A DNA stretch of 64,000 nucleotides from the NCBI GenBank assembly GCA_012656075.1, contig JAAKBF010000171.1, forward strand, positions 2,108,001 through 2,172,000. The letters are read 5' to 3'. The notes beneath the pieces were generated by a model, which searched no databases, was not told where the DNA came from, and saw only the letters and a list, made by a program, of their open reading frames with translations. Shown piece by piece: positions 1 to 11,341 of this stretch. The DNA comes from Phytophthora hibernalis. Taxonomy: Eukaryota; Oomycota; Peronosporomycetes; Peronosporales; Peronosporaceae. How positions within the stretch are numbered: position 1 is the first letter of the stretch; every line of letters begins with the position of its first letter. The translations under genes were made by a program, and so were the position numbers.

Positions 1-2110
1 GTGGCTTGAGTAGCATTAGCTTTTTCACTCGCACGTGATATTGTCCCCGACTGGGTGTTTCAACAGCCGTACTACTGTACCCGCCTCGTTGGTTTTATGG
101 AACCACCCATGTCGCATTATACACGACCGGATAAGTTGACATTTGTCCCGCACCCAGGCTACCGGACATCGACCAGGAGGCTGTACGGACAGCCAAGGAA
201 CAGGAGCCGCACAAGTTGAAGCGGGGTCCATCGAAATGGGTTCACAAATGAACGGAATGGAAACAGGTGGTGTGGTGCACTACAGGGATGAGCATCCCCA
301 AAAGATGTCAGTAGTTAGGTCCAGTTGGACAAGGAGCCGAGGAAGCCAAGGACACGGAAGCGCAGGGTCAAGGACGGAGGGCGTCGTCGACAGACGAGCA
401 CCGTGGGGTACGGGGCCGGCGGGTTGTCATGCACGAGGAGGGATGGCGCCTACGGAGTGACAGGTGTGCGCAGCGGACGAGGTGTCACGCAGAAGGTAGA
501 CTCAGCGAGCGGCCGACAAGTGGTGTTTGAGATCAGTCGTACATTTACCTGCAACCAGACGAGTGCTAACAAGAAAGTATTTTAAATTCTTTTGCGTTTA
601 GTGCTCGCACTAGACCACGTCCGTCCCGTATCTCTCGGTCCCGATCCACCTCAACGAACTTCGCTAGCAGCCCGCCCCAACGGCTACGGATGAGTGCGCG
701 ACATTTGGTGGAGAAGAAGGGTAGCTGCTTAGTTCTGGATCGCATCGAGCGAACAAGGCGTGTGGAAATTGAATTGGTTGGACGGTTCAAGGTCTAAGTG
801 TGAGACCGAGAACGTCAAGGAAGGAGAGCATGTCGTCGCCTGGACATAGTCACGCGCCCGAAGCAGAGTTCGGGGACGCTATCGCAGAAGTGTTCACGAC
901 GGGGAACGTAGGAGCGGCGGCGACCCAGCCTCGGCTGAATGCCCCTCCTACTGAGTAGTTTCCTCTTCTTGGTCGAGACACATTTCCTCGGGCACTCGTA
1001 ACTGCAGCTTCCGAAGGTCTTTCAGCAGCTTTTCAGGTGCTCTGGCATCAAAATATAGTACCGTAGTATCAGATGGTTACGATTATTACCTGCTGTTTTA
1101 CCTCAAGTGGGGATTGTAGTTTGGACTGTCGTTACCGGCTACCGGTACTGCCAAATAGGATAGTATTTCTATTAATATACCTGATACGGCCATTGTACAC
1201 GGATGCTATCAGGTGTGCCAGGTTAATCTGTACATACCAGTATTGAGAGATCTCGGCAGAAGTGTCAAAAAACACGAAGAGAGACAAAATGCTTTATGGG
1301 GACCACACGAATCGTGTTTCGACATCGTGCCGCACGATGTCGTAACACAAGAGGAAAAATTGCTGACCGTAACTTGTCTGTTCATTTGGGCCGATTGGGG
1401 GCCTTCAGATTTATCATCGTTTCATTGATATTATTCGATTTCCACAAACTTGCGTATCAGCGTATCACTATATCAACCAATATGGACCTTTCCTTGTATC
1501 AACTCTGCTACTTAAGTCAGGTTGTGATATGAAGCTCCTACGGTATGTTCGCAATTGAGGAGCCCCGCAAGCGAGGCTCTTTGAGTAACAGTTAACAGCG
1601 CTATGTGTGAGTAACGGCTTAGACGGCACCCCTGCCGTGGCCAGGAGAGCCAACCCCTTCACATCGAAAAGCGCCTTTTAAACAAACGGTGAGATTCAAG
1701 GGTTACGTCCCGTATACGATTTCGCGCTTTTGATTTGCTCAGGGGTAAGCTTCTGTAACGCATTGGCGTTGCTGCGCGCAGTGACGGCTGGAAGCGGATG
1801 GCTGCGTGCGACGACGGCCGGAAGTGAGCGGCTGACGAGCACGACGGAAGATGGGCGAGAGTGGTTGACGGACGCGCCGGCGGCTCAAAGTGAGCTGGTG
1901 CGCACGACATAGGCGGAGAGTAGGTCGATGACGGCTGCCAGAAGTGCGCAGAGCACAACTACAACCGGAGCGGAACAATGACGATGGCTGGATGCGCGTC
2001 GTCCTATAGAAGCGTGATATGTAGTGAGACGTGACAATATGTCATTCGTCTTTGTTTTTTCCTACTTGTTGTCTGCGGTGACGAAGCTGCGACGATATTT
2101 TTCACTGTTG
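1..2110. other. degenerate region without a supported gene
   Basis: No reading frame here has a recognisable domain or a clear intron structure. At 160-800 several overlapping plus-strand frames keep basic, arginine-rich protein-like stretches broken by stops, which looks like the decayed end of a retroelement polyprotein, but no motif proves it. 1000-1600 is AT-richer with only short chance frames. A small hairpin (gagcc...ggctc arms around 1559-1581) is the only local structure seen. Confidence 0.3.
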
Positions 2111-2571
2111 TCATTTCTCCGTTGCTTTGGATGTTGTAATTGGTTGTTGTGTTCGTTTTTGCCATGCTAATCCAGCTGGTGTCCCCATTGCGCTGAGAAG
2201 AACGAGTGTGGTTGCTGGGCTGTTTACTGGCGGGTTGGTCTTGAGTTGTTGTAGATGTGCTTGAAGTTTTTTGTCGAGACTGTCAATCCGGAGGTAAGCG
2301 CAATCTGGAGAAGTCATCGCCAAACGTTCTGTTACTGGCTGGGACAAAGTTTGTACTGCTTTATCAGTTCCTTCTCCGGCTGTCCCGAGCTGACAGCTTC
2401 CAGCTTTCATTGGCTTCCCAGACAGGTTTGTTAGTTTGTGGTAAATTACCCACTCTCCCGTCGCCCTTGAACAGTTCAAATTGTGAGTGCAGTAGTGGAT
2501 ATTCCACATCTCGAGGTCTATGGTATCATTTTCTTCGTCCATTGTCATCATAATATTGTGGCATATGCCAA
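2111..2571 (-). pseudogene. 3' part of a host reading frame split by a Gypsy insertion
   Basis: This minus-strand frame reads to a stop at 2111 and is open upstream to the edge of the retrotransposon at 2577. Joining it to 8208-8280, counting the duplicated GGCAT once, gives one uninterrupted 534-nt frame of 177 residues plus stop, starting at the ATG at 8280. Upstream of that ATG is an in-frame TAA. The predicted protein has several Cys and His residues in its first half (ICHN, HYCTHNLNC) and a short amphipathic stretch (SLDKKLQAHLQQLK). I do not recognise a family. It lies just downstream of the coiled-coil gene and on the same strand. The perfect continuity across the insertion supports a real ancestral gene, but its small size keeps confidence moderate. 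Confidence 0.45.
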
Positions 2572-2576
2572 GGCAT
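2572..2576. repeat. target-site duplication, left copy (GGCAT)
   Basis: GGCAT directly precedes the first base of the 5' LTR, and the same 5 bp follow the 3' LTR at 8208-8212. Five bases is the usual duplication left by Ty3/Gypsy integrases. Confidence 0.9.
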
Positions 2577-2908
2577 TGTGATGATGACTACCTTACATCA
2601 GCTCCTCTAACCCCCAGGCACTGCAACTGGAGTGAGATCTGTTCAGCTATACTGAAGCAGATCTCGACTACCATCATACACACCGTCCAGCTGCACTGGT
2701 AGAAGATAGGTTGTACTTCAAGTGGTTACACTTCAAGTGCAAGCAGTGCAAGCTATAAAGACGACTCCCCCTGGACGGCCGAGACGGCAGGCGGGTGCAC
2801 TTTCGAGTTAGTTTAGATAGCTCACTTTGCAATTTGCTTTACGGTCATCAATACAAGTTGACCTTCGCGGGAGTTCCAGCTCCCAAACTTGTTGTTTGAC
2901 ACGTCACA
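2577..2908 (+). repeat. 5' LTR of Gypsy-A
   Basis: It starts TGTGATGATGACTA and ends CACGTCACA, matching 7880-8207 over its whole length. It contains a CAAGCTATAAAGACG stretch near 2749-2764 that could act as a TATA-like promoter element. No standard TGG-type primer binding site is seen directly after it. Confidence 0.93.
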
Positions 2909-2935
2909 AAGTTGACTTTAGTTCAAGTGTGAACG

Positions 2936-3718
2936 ATGACGACTCGCAGTGGCCGACCGGTATACGACCAAGGAACTTCGGGTGGCGAATCGACCACTAC
3001 TGCAACCGACCCAAACAGCGCAACGACTACGACCGAGGCTGTATCATCGAATGGAATTCCGGTGACATCCTCGTCGCTGATGCCACCGTTTGTCAAGGAC
3101 GTCTCGCACCCCGCGCTTGTGAAATGGAAGCAGGCGCGACGCGAGTACGAGGACGCGATTGAGGCACGCTGTGCTGCAACTGGGGAAAATAAGGACAAGG
3201 CACTGAGAAGTGTCAAGAACACGTTCGACAGCCGTCTGCTTGAATGGTTTTGCAAGTTTGAGTGGGGAACGACTATCGAAACAGTGACAGAGGAGAGAAT
3301 TGTCCAGGAATTGGACAAGATTGTCGGCAACGTTATGAACGATGCAATTGTCGACATCGACTTGCTCTTTAAGAGTGGACTGAAGATGAATTTACGCGAG
3401 CGTGATGTCAAAGCTCGTGTAATCAAATACTTCATGCGGTGCGATGAGATCATACTGCAAAATGGTCTACTGACTACTTTCTCTACGGTGACTAGTGTTA
3501 AAGAGAAGTGCAAGCTTTTGAAGCAACACCTCGAACCCACGGCTCTACGCGACGCAATTGATGCTCATCAACGCATTGTCGACACTACGTCAAAATGTGA
3601 CGAGCAGAAGTTGTACCACCTCGTAAAGGAGAAGGCTCTGGCACAAGAAAAGGTGTTTCAGTTGCTATCCAAGCGGAAGCACAAATCCACCGAAATGCCC
3701 AGGAAGTTCGAGCGTTGA
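2936..3718 (+). pseudogene. gag of Gypsy-A
   Basis: A 260-codon frame starts at ATG 2936, 27 bp after the LTR. The protein has a Thr/Ser-rich N-terminus, then a helical capsid-like region (about residues 60-190). A related gag fragment is present at 33223-33810, which supports the call. Just downstream in another frame (3851-3896) is a degenerate CCHC-like zinc knuckle, FHCGKDHWLSQCP, in which the first expected Cys is Ser and the spacing is one residue short. The stop at 3716 and the frame change before the knuckle suggest that gag has been truncated. Confidence 0.75.
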
Positions 3719-3910
3719 CAAGGTAAAGGGCAATCTTTGAACAACACTCACCCCAACTTCGGCAAAAGTGCTCGTACGGAGTCCAACCACCGCTCTGTGG
3801 CTACACCCAAAGAGTGCAATCATCGACGACCAGCAAACCTCGATCAGGGAGTTTCCACTGTGGCAAGGATCACTGGCTAAGTCAATGTCCAGACCTGGAT
3901 AAGGCTGGCA

Positions 3911-5884
3911 ATGAGGCATTGCTGGCCGAGCGTAAGACAAAAAAGAACAGCAGACAGCGCAGGCAAGCGCTTTCGCGCCAAACGACTTAAGCCTGCGGCT
4001 ACCTCTGCGACTGAAGATCATGACACGGTTCTGGTCAACGGCAAACTTGACAGCGGATGCGATTGGAATGTAATCTCACGAAAGCATGTCAAACAGCTAC
4101 AGATGCAGGACTCTATGGTTCAGCTGATCTAATTGAGTGAGGTGGTGGAATCACGAGCTGTTGGTGGCGTCACACTAATTTCGACGCAAGCAGTCGATGT
4201 GAGGCTCTCGTTCAATACTGCTGCGGGTCAAGTGAGGTGCTAAGACCAAAACCGCTGTCTGATTGTCGAATCGGACGAGGACTGCGTCACGTGGATCTGA
4301 CGATGATGACGACTCTGTTGGTGAGCCAAATGGTATGCCGCCTACGCCTAGAAAACCGATGGTGTCAGAAGTGGTACTGAATGTGGTGAATGATCTCGTG
4401 CGTGACACGATTGATCGTGGAGTGGTCGATGACTACATTGCCAGTCGACTTTATGCAGTAGTGCAGAAGGATGGAGGATGGAGACTTGAGCTAGGTGACG
4501 ACCCACCTGCAAGGGTGCCGCCACTCGAGATTAGGTTGAAGGCCAACGCCACACCATACAGATGAAAAGTCCGGCAGTACGGTCCGGACAAGTCGGCATT
4601 CATGGAAGCATTCAACAAGCAATTGGTGACATTGGGTTGGGTCTACAAAAATCGTGAGAGTCGGTGGTGCTGCCCGTCTTTACCAATCATGAAGTCAAGT
4701 ACAAAGGACAGGCTGTTGACTATAGGCCTACCAACGCAATGACTGAGCCGATAGTTGGGGTGATGCCCAGCCTTGAAGTTGCATTAGAACACTGCAAAGG
4801 TAATATGTTCTACGCTATGTTTGACTTCTTGAAAGGATTCTGGCACCTTCTTTTGGACGAAAGCTGCCGAGAATTCCTCTCCTACACGACAGACCAGGGA
4901 ATATTCACTCCAACTAGAGTATCCCAAGGCAGTACCGATCCTGCACTACAGTTTCAGTCCACGATTGAAATGGTTCTCGGCGACTTGACCAACACCTGCG
5001 TGATTGTATGGATTGATGATCTCTTGGTATTCGCCGATACACAAAAAGAGAATTGGTGGATTCAATTGAAGCAGTACTGATGTAGCTCGACGAGTATGGT
5101 CTCGTTCTCAACCCGAAGAAGCTCGTGTTGTTTCTCACGGAGGTTGGATGGTGCGGGAGCATCATCAACAAACATGGGATCGGGCATGACCCAGATCAAA
5201 TTCGTGCACTACGTGACATGCCACCTCCGACAACCATGGTCGAACTTCAACAGTTTTTGTGTGTCAGTTATTGGATGAGGGCTGGTTTGGTAGATTATGC
5301 TCGCGTTGCACGACCACTTCATGAGAAGCTTGACCACGCTTTAACTGGAACGAAAAAACAAAGAGAGCCGCAGCTGGAATTCAACTCAGCTTATCTGTAC
5401 AAGAGTTGGCGAGTTTCGCAGCGGTGAAAGATCTGCTGGCGAATTCAGCTATGCTAACATACCCAGATCCAACCAAACAGCTAGTTCTGATGTCGGATGC
5501 ATCATACTCTGGCTGGGGTTGTTGATTTCACAAGTGGAGAACTGGCAAGCTAACGTGCCGATTTACCAACATGACCACGAGTTGCTCGTTTGTATGGGTG
5601 GCAGCTTTACTGGTTCGGCGCTAAACGGGAGTGTGATTGAGAAAGAATCGTACCCCATTGTTCATGCGTGTGAGCGTTTGGTGTACCTTCTACTACGGTC
5701 TCAAGGCTTCAAACTCTCCTGTGATCATCGAAACATTATATACCTTTTTGCGCCGGGCAAAGAGTTGAAAAAACACGTAAGAGGAAAACTCCTACGCTGG
5801 TCTACGAAGTTACTGGAGTACAGATACTCGATAGAGCACAACGAAGGTATCCACAACGTGTGGACAGATTTAATTTCAAGGTAG
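3911..5884 (+). pseudogene. protease, reverse transcriptase and RNase H region of Gypsy-A, broken
   Basis: The aspartic protease motif DSG is visible in the frame at 3911-4132 (KLDSGCDWNVISRKHV). RT motifs run from about 4330 to 5080: a VQKDGGWRL-like finger, FDFLKGFWHL palm motif, and WIDDLLVFA where the catalytic YxDD box would be (Tyr replaced by Trp). RNase H follows from about 5480 (SDASYSGWG) through 5519-5884 (RGKLLRWSTKLLEYRYSIEHNEG). At least one in-frame TGA (4562) and several frameshifts interrupt it. The order and motifs are unambiguous, but the protein cannot be made intact. Confidence 0.85.
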
Positions 5885-7468
5885 GGAGACAAGCCTCAGC
5901 CTACAGCACGAATAATTCGGCCAAGCTATTTGCGAGGACCCAGCGCAAGCGAGGTACTAGTACTTTGGCCCAGAGAAAACCCTCAAAAGGACTTACACCA
6001 CTGCGTCCCATCGACCAGGACGGCTTTGTCTGGCCTACTGTTGATGAAATCGGCAGCGAACAAACACGATGTGATGCACCAAAGGGAGCAACTCTAGGCA
6101 GTGATGACTTGTGGCGAGTGAACGACTCAATTTGGATACCCGTAGAAGCTGTCGAACTTATCCAGCGACTGTTGATTGTTGCACATTGTGGGAGAAATGA
6201 ACACCGCGGCATGCATGTGATGGAAAACCACATTCGCCGGTTGTTCTACATTGGAGGTCTCAGTGAGATTGTACGCACCTTCTGCTCGAAGTGTCTACTT
6301 TGCCTACACATCAAAGGAGGGGTGGTGATTCCTCGTCCGTTTAGTGAGACCCACCACACATTTGAGCACAACGTAACATTGCGCTGAGATTTTTGACACT
6401 GGGTGATTCTTTCGGTTCCTGTCGCTATGTGGTGGCTCTAAAAGATGAAGCAACGCATTTTGTGGAATTAGTTGCTTGCGATGGACCTACTTCTGAGGTA
6501 GCTGCTACTGCGATCCTTGACTGGTACAGCCGTTACGGTGTACCAACTGTATGGGTTAGCGACTCAGCATCACACTTTAAGGGCAAGGTGATTGCTGAAT
6601 TGAGCCGACGACTGAAGGGTCGACAAGAATTTGTTCTAGCCTACTCGCCATGGAAGAACGGCTCTGTAGAGCGCGTGAATCGGGATATTCTGCAAATATT
6701 GAAAGCTCTTGCTCTGGAGTTCAAGGTGAGCGTGCACGACTGGCCCTACCTATTGCGATTGGTACAGTCAAGCATCAATCACTCGCCTATCCCTTCTCTG
6801 TCCACCAGTTGGACTTTTACGGAACTACCATGCCCCAGTGCTTTGGACACCATATTTTTCCGGGGGAAGGCCGGGTAGCGACATTGAACCCGATATTTCG
6901 CCTCGCCGATGTGCGAGCTGGAATCATGAAAATGCACAAAGCCGTCAAAGCTGAACGCACCCGACAAGCTAAACGGTATCGAGCACGCCCTCATCACAAG
7001 CAGCAAGTGACTTTCTCTGTTGGCGACTACGTGTTGCGATCACGAGTCGACGAGAAACTGCACGCCAACAAGCTACGCGTGATGTGGGTTGGTCCATATC
7101 GTGAGACTGGAAGCAAGGATTACTATTTCACTGTTGAGCACTTGATCAGTGGTAACACGATGAACGTGCATCCAACTCGTCTAAAAATGTAGATGATTCG
7201 CTGTGTTACCGAAGAACTACTGGATCACATCGCGTCCCAAGGGACACTGCTGGCTGTAGAGGCAATAGTGGGACACCAAATGAACACTGACATGAAGGCC
7301 TATGAGGTGAAAGTCAAGTGGATGGGCCTTGAGTCCATTGAAGACTCTTGGGGGCCCATGAAGACGATGAGCGAAGATGTGCCTCAGTTACTGTTACAGT
7401 ATGCTGGCGAATCCAACGATGGCATTTTCCAACGTGTGGTCATTTCTACTATCGACTCCAAGCAGTAA
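5860..7468 (+). pseudogene. integrase and chromodomain of Gypsy-A, frameshifted
   Basis: The frame at 5860-6387 carries the N-terminal zinc-binding region (HCGRNEHRGMH and CSKCLLCLHIKG). The frame at 6393-6878 carries the catalytic core: D in VALKDEATH, D in VSDSASHFKG and E in YSPWKNGSVERV. The C-terminal part (6900-7192) has the GDYVLRSRV and KLRVMWVGPY strands typical of Gypsy integrases. It is followed at 7193-7468 by a chromodomain (YEVKVKWMGLESIEDSWGP). Two frame changes and a stop at 7190 separate these parts. The polypurine tract (GCTTGGGGGCAG) lies just before the 3' LTR. Confidence 0.87.
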
Positions 7469-7863
7469 GGACACTCCAAACTCACCACCAACTGAGCTAT
7501 GACGATATCCTCTGTAAGATGATGATCGGTTTCAAAGGGTTGTTGAAATTGTAGCTGGAAGGCTGCGAAATGAATGACGCCACCAATGGAGGATATGGAT
7601 AATATACATGATGACAAATTAGAAGACCCATTCACTTCATATTGACGGCACAACCTGGATTTAACGGTTTAAAGATCAACGATTGGATAATACTCGAATT
7701 CAAGGATTTCATTGGCTGAATCAAAAAGGATGCAAATCTTTTGGCAAGCAACATGTATTAATAATACTGCAACACGTTGAAGTTGGCGACTCGTCTATAC
7801 TCTAAATGAGACGAGGCGTCAGATAACGTCATGCGCCGACAAGGATAAGTGACTGCGGCGTTG

Positions 7864-7879
7864 GAAAGCTTGGGGGCAG
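7864..7879 (+). other. polypurine tract of Gypsy-A
   Basis: The purine-rich run GAAAGCTTGGGGGCAG directly precedes the 3' LTR at 7880. This is the position used to prime plus-strand DNA synthesis in LTR retrotransposons. Confidence 0.7.
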
Positions 7880-8207
7880 TGTGATGATGATTATCTTACA
7901 TCAGCTCCTCTAACCCGCAGCCACTGCAACTGGAGTGAGCTCTGTTCAGCTATACTGAAGCAGATCTCGACTACCATCATATACCCCGTCCAGCTGTACT
8001 GGTAGAAGACAGGTTGCACTTCAAGTGGTTACACCTCAAGTGCAAGCAGTGCATGCTATAAGGACGACTTCCCCTGGACTGCCGAGACGGCAGGCGGGTG
8101 CACTTTCGAGTTAGTTAGTTTAGATAGCTCACTTTGCAATTTGCTTTACGGTCATCAATACAAGTTGACCTTCGCGGGAGTTCCAACTTGCTGTTTGACA
8201 CGTCACA
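7880..8207 (+). repeat. 3' LTR of Gypsy-A
   Basis: It matches 2577-2908 with scattered substitutions and short indels and ends CGTCACA. The target duplication GGCAT follows at 8208-8212. Confidence 0.93.
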
Positions 8208-8212
8208 GGCAT
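8208..8212. repeat. target-site duplication, right copy (GGCAT)
   Basis: The 5 bp after the 3' LTR repeat the 5 bp before the 5' LTR. Removing the element plus one copy restores the host reading frame. Confidence 0.9.
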
Positions 8213-8280
8213 TGTGCCTGATTTTTTTCGCTGGTTGTCGTTGCCATGCACTTATAATCGTTCGGGTCTGGTACACTCAT
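8208..8280 (-). pseudogene. 5' part of the split host reading frame
   Basis: It begins with ATG at 8280-8278 and stays open to the retrotransposon's 3' LTR. It encodes about 24 residues that continue in frame at 2571. An in-frame stop three codons upstream sets the earliest possible start unless an intron precedes it. It is separated from the 2111-2571 part by the whole 5.6-kb Gypsy element. Confidence 0.45.
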
Positions 8281-8505
8281 GCTGCAATGTTATTTTGTCA
8301 TTAAACACTGCTTCATTGTGGAGTCTCCAAAGCAGTGCTGGAGTGGGTTACTGTCGCCCAAATTCTCGCTAACAGCCTCATTGCTTAACCACACAAACGG
8401 TAGGAGGTCGCTGAGAAACGAGTTCATGACAGGGACTTGCTCGTGTTGAGAGTAGATACTTTAAAATGAGAAGGCCATCACACACACTCGTTTAATATTT
8501 GCTTG

Positions 8506-11285
8506 TTATCCTGATAGTCTCGGCAATGACGATAAAGACGAGGTTAAACGCACCGAAGCACTGCTACCCCGCGCATAATTTCCGACGACAGGTAACTGGT
8601 CGGTTGAACTGGTCACTTCCGGTCGTGCTCGAGGTGAAGCGTTTTCAACTTGTTTCCGTGACAATGGTGCCATTTCCTGTGCCGTCGAGGTCATTGTAGG
8701 CGAGATACTATTTCTCGGAGAAACAATGCGCACTGGGTTCTCGGAGAATGTTCTTCTGCTTTTGGTTTTGGCTGTGTTGGGGCCTTTGGAACTGCTTAAC
8801 GGTAGAGATTTCTCATTACCCATGAATGCACTCACAAGGTCGAGGCCGTAGATTTCTTCTATTGCTTTGTTCCGACTGGAGAGTGCGTCATTCAGGAGTT
8901 TTGCTGCACTAGCATTGTTTCCATTGTGGCTGCTTGCCAAGTCTTCGGTGCTCCGTCGTCGATGCTGTGCTTGAAAGTGTCGTGATTCAGCCAGCAACCA
9001 GTCAGCGTCAATATTCGCTGATATGTCAACAACCAAGACTGGCGTCGGCAAATTGTTAGATGGGTCTTGTGCATCATAGCCGGACAGATTTGCAGCAGTC
9101 AAATTAGCAGCAAAAACCTCGATCTTCCCGTCGTCAGTGATCACAACACTTTTCAACGCGCTGGGAGCCTGCCAGCTGCTAGAGTTTTGGGTAGATACGA
9201 GCACCTCCAATCCGTTGGCTACAGCGCGGATACCATCGAGTGAAATGCAGTTCTGACGAAGATCAAATTCTCGGATTCCACTTAAACTGGTACATGTAGA
9301 AGAACGTAATGGAGCACTGGCTGCGCTGGCGACACCTGCGATCAACTTCTTTAGGAACACACCCAACCGGTCCATGCCTTCGCTTGTGAGACGGTTGTAG
9401 CGCAGATCGACCCGCCTCAGTCGCTCTGTGCCTTTACTTTCCAACATCTTCAGAAGTGGACGCAAATCGTCGTCCACGAGCCAGCACTCACGCAGCTCCA
9501 AGCAGTCAGAGGAAGACCAAGGCACATCATTCACAGTCGAGTCAGCTTTGGTGAAAGCGGCTGCGAACTTTCGCATCAGCTTGGATTTGGCGCTTTGTAC
9601 GGCATAGAACTCTGTCGTCAGCCTTGTAAACTTTTCCACTAGCCGCTGCCTTTTGTCTTGAATCTGTTGTTTTTGCTCTAGACATTCACGAATAGTTCTC
9701 TCGGTTTGCTGTCGCACTGCTTCGAGTTGATCTGCCAGCAACGTCTTCTCCAAGTCCATTGCAGCTCGTGCCTGTGACTCTCGGTTTACATCACGAACCA
9801 GTCGGTGAATTCGCTCTTTCTGTTCGAGAGCAAGGGCTTCCTGCACATCCAAGCTTTGCTTAGTTTCTCGGTGCCTCAACTCCTGCTGTTTTTCTAGAGC
9901 AAGCCTTTTAGTGAGTGTTTCCTTCATCTCATCGAGCTGATTCTTCAGCACCGCAATTTCACGTTTCGCTTCCGCTAGAAGCTTGTTTAGTTTCTCAGTC
10001 GACTCCGTGGCGGTCTTTCTCTGCGAGACCAGCTCCTGCTCGAGCTGTTTTTCCCACTCGAGGGAATCTTGTAGTACCCGCTCGAATTCTCGCATCCGGC
10101 TCTGTCCAGCGAAAAGTTGCTCTTGGGCACTTTCGCGACGAACAACTGCCTCGTGAAGCCGAGACTCGACGTCTTGCAGCTTCAACGTGAGCTCGTACTG
10201 CTTGTTGCGTCGCATCACTAGCTCGCTTTGAGCTTTTTCGATCGTCACCTGGTAGCTCAGGTGCGAGGTCGACAATTCCTCCTGCATCAGATTTCGCTCT
10301 CGGCACAATTTCTCTTGCAGAACTCTTACCGCTGATGCTTTTCCTCTGCTTGCCTGGTTCGATGCAATACCTCCACCTCACTTTCAGCCGAGCGAGTGAT
10401 GTGATCCCTGTGTGCGTTGCGAAGTTTATCGCACTCCCGCTCGCAGTCTTCGAGTCGCGCTTTTAACTCTTCTGCAGTTCGTTCCTGGGCCTCAAGTACC
10501 TGCAAAAGTTTCTCGTTCTGGGTCGTCGCAATCTCTATCGCCTTTTCACGTCCTTCGGTTTGGCTGCGACTCACTTGCAGTGCATCGATATCTGCTTCCA
10601 ATCGATCAATCTTCCGCTGGCGGCGCACCAAATCGTTCTCCTTGGATATAATGTTCCTCTGTAGCTGCTCAAGTGCCACTTCTAGCTCATCCAACTGCAC
10701 CCGCAGCTGGTCATTCTGCCCCGAGAGTAGCCAAACCTCCCGAGTTTTAGCCTCGATCGCGTCGTCACGAAGTTGAATGAGCTGGTTCTCGTGATAGCTT
10801 CGTGGTGAGAGGCACGCGTCCGCCTTCTCCGGCTGTAGGTCCTCCACATTCTTCTCGAGACGGCGGATGACTCCTTGTTGTCGGTCCGTTTCCTTGCGCA
10901 GTCGTTCCTCCGTCTCCGCGGCTGTTGAGAGTTCCCCGTTCTTCTTCACCAGCGTTTGCTCTCTCGCGTCCAGCGCGGCACACACCATGGCGAAATCTTC
11001 TTCGTCCTTTTTCACCTGTTCACGAAGCTCTTCTGCCTGAGCGTTCACCTTCTGCACCCGCAGCTCCATTGCTTGGGTCTCTGCACTCTTGGCGTCCAGT
11101 TTAATAGTCAGCGTCTTGATCTGCTCCAACAACTCGTCAACGTACTCGGTCTTCCGAGCCAGTAAAATCTCCTTTGCATTGATCTCCGCCGCCTGCTTCT
11201 CTGCAAGGAGCTTGAAGGCTTGGGTGGTGCCGTCCAGCTCCATGTGCTTTGCTTGAGCTTCCACTTCAACATGTTCCTCCGTCAT
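8506..11285 (-). CDS. coiled-coil protein with leucine-rich-repeat region
   Basis: The chosen start is the ATG at 11285 (MTEEHVEVEAQA). An in-frame TAA lies upstream at 11330-11328. From the start to about 9600 the protein is almost continuous coiled coil, rich in E, Q, K, R and L heptads. At about 9570-9050 there are leucine-rich-repeat-like strands (LRRVDLRYNRLTSEGM, IREFDLRQNCISLDGI). The C-terminus is Ser-rich and probably disordered. The frame is interrupted once: at 10339-10342 (TTTT on the plus strand) one base seems to be missing, because the coiled coil ends at a stop (10328) and resumes in another frame two codons later. Allowing one base gives 927 codons exactly. No intron fits there. 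A structural or centrosomal/flagellar-type scaffold role is possible but not shown. Confidence 0.8.
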
Positions 11286-11341
11286 CAGGAATTCAAATGC
11301 CAAACCAACCGTCGCTTTGCGATCTTCTTAGCCAAGGCAAC
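11286..11341. promoter_or_regulatory. 56-bp divergent intergenic region (shared promoter)
   Basis: Only 56 bp separate the start codons of the minus-strand coiled-coil gene and the plus-strand secreted-protein gene. Any core promoter and both 5' UTRs must overlap this stretch or the neighbouring coding sequence. No TATA box is seen. The in-frame TAA for the coiled-coil gene at 11330-11328 limits how far that start could move. Confidence 0.5.

Larger units (their letters stand above)
2577..8207 (+). mobile_element. Ty3/Gypsy LTR retrotransposon with chromodomain (Gypsy-A), complete ends, decayed coding
   Basis: Two LTRs of 332 and 328 bp, both TG...CA, flank a gag-protease-RT-RNase H-integrase order ending in a chromodomain. 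A perfect 5-bp target duplication shows it moved as a unit. The LTRs differ by scattered substitutions and small indels, including a duplicated TTAG and a short gap near the 3' end, so the insertion is not very recent. The internal frames are broken by stops and frameshifts, so it should be unable to move on its own. The chromodomain places it among chromoviruses, whose integrases use such domains to target chromatin. Confidence 0.93.

Noticed and set aside
1296..1532. Short frames around 1213-1532
   Set aside because: Small, overlapping, AT-biased and without motifs or splice signals.
10320..10345. GTAAGA donor-like site at the frame break of the coiled-coil gene (minus strand)
   Set aside because: The nearest acceptor would give an intron of about 16 nt, and a one-base loss in the adjacent T-run explains the break better.
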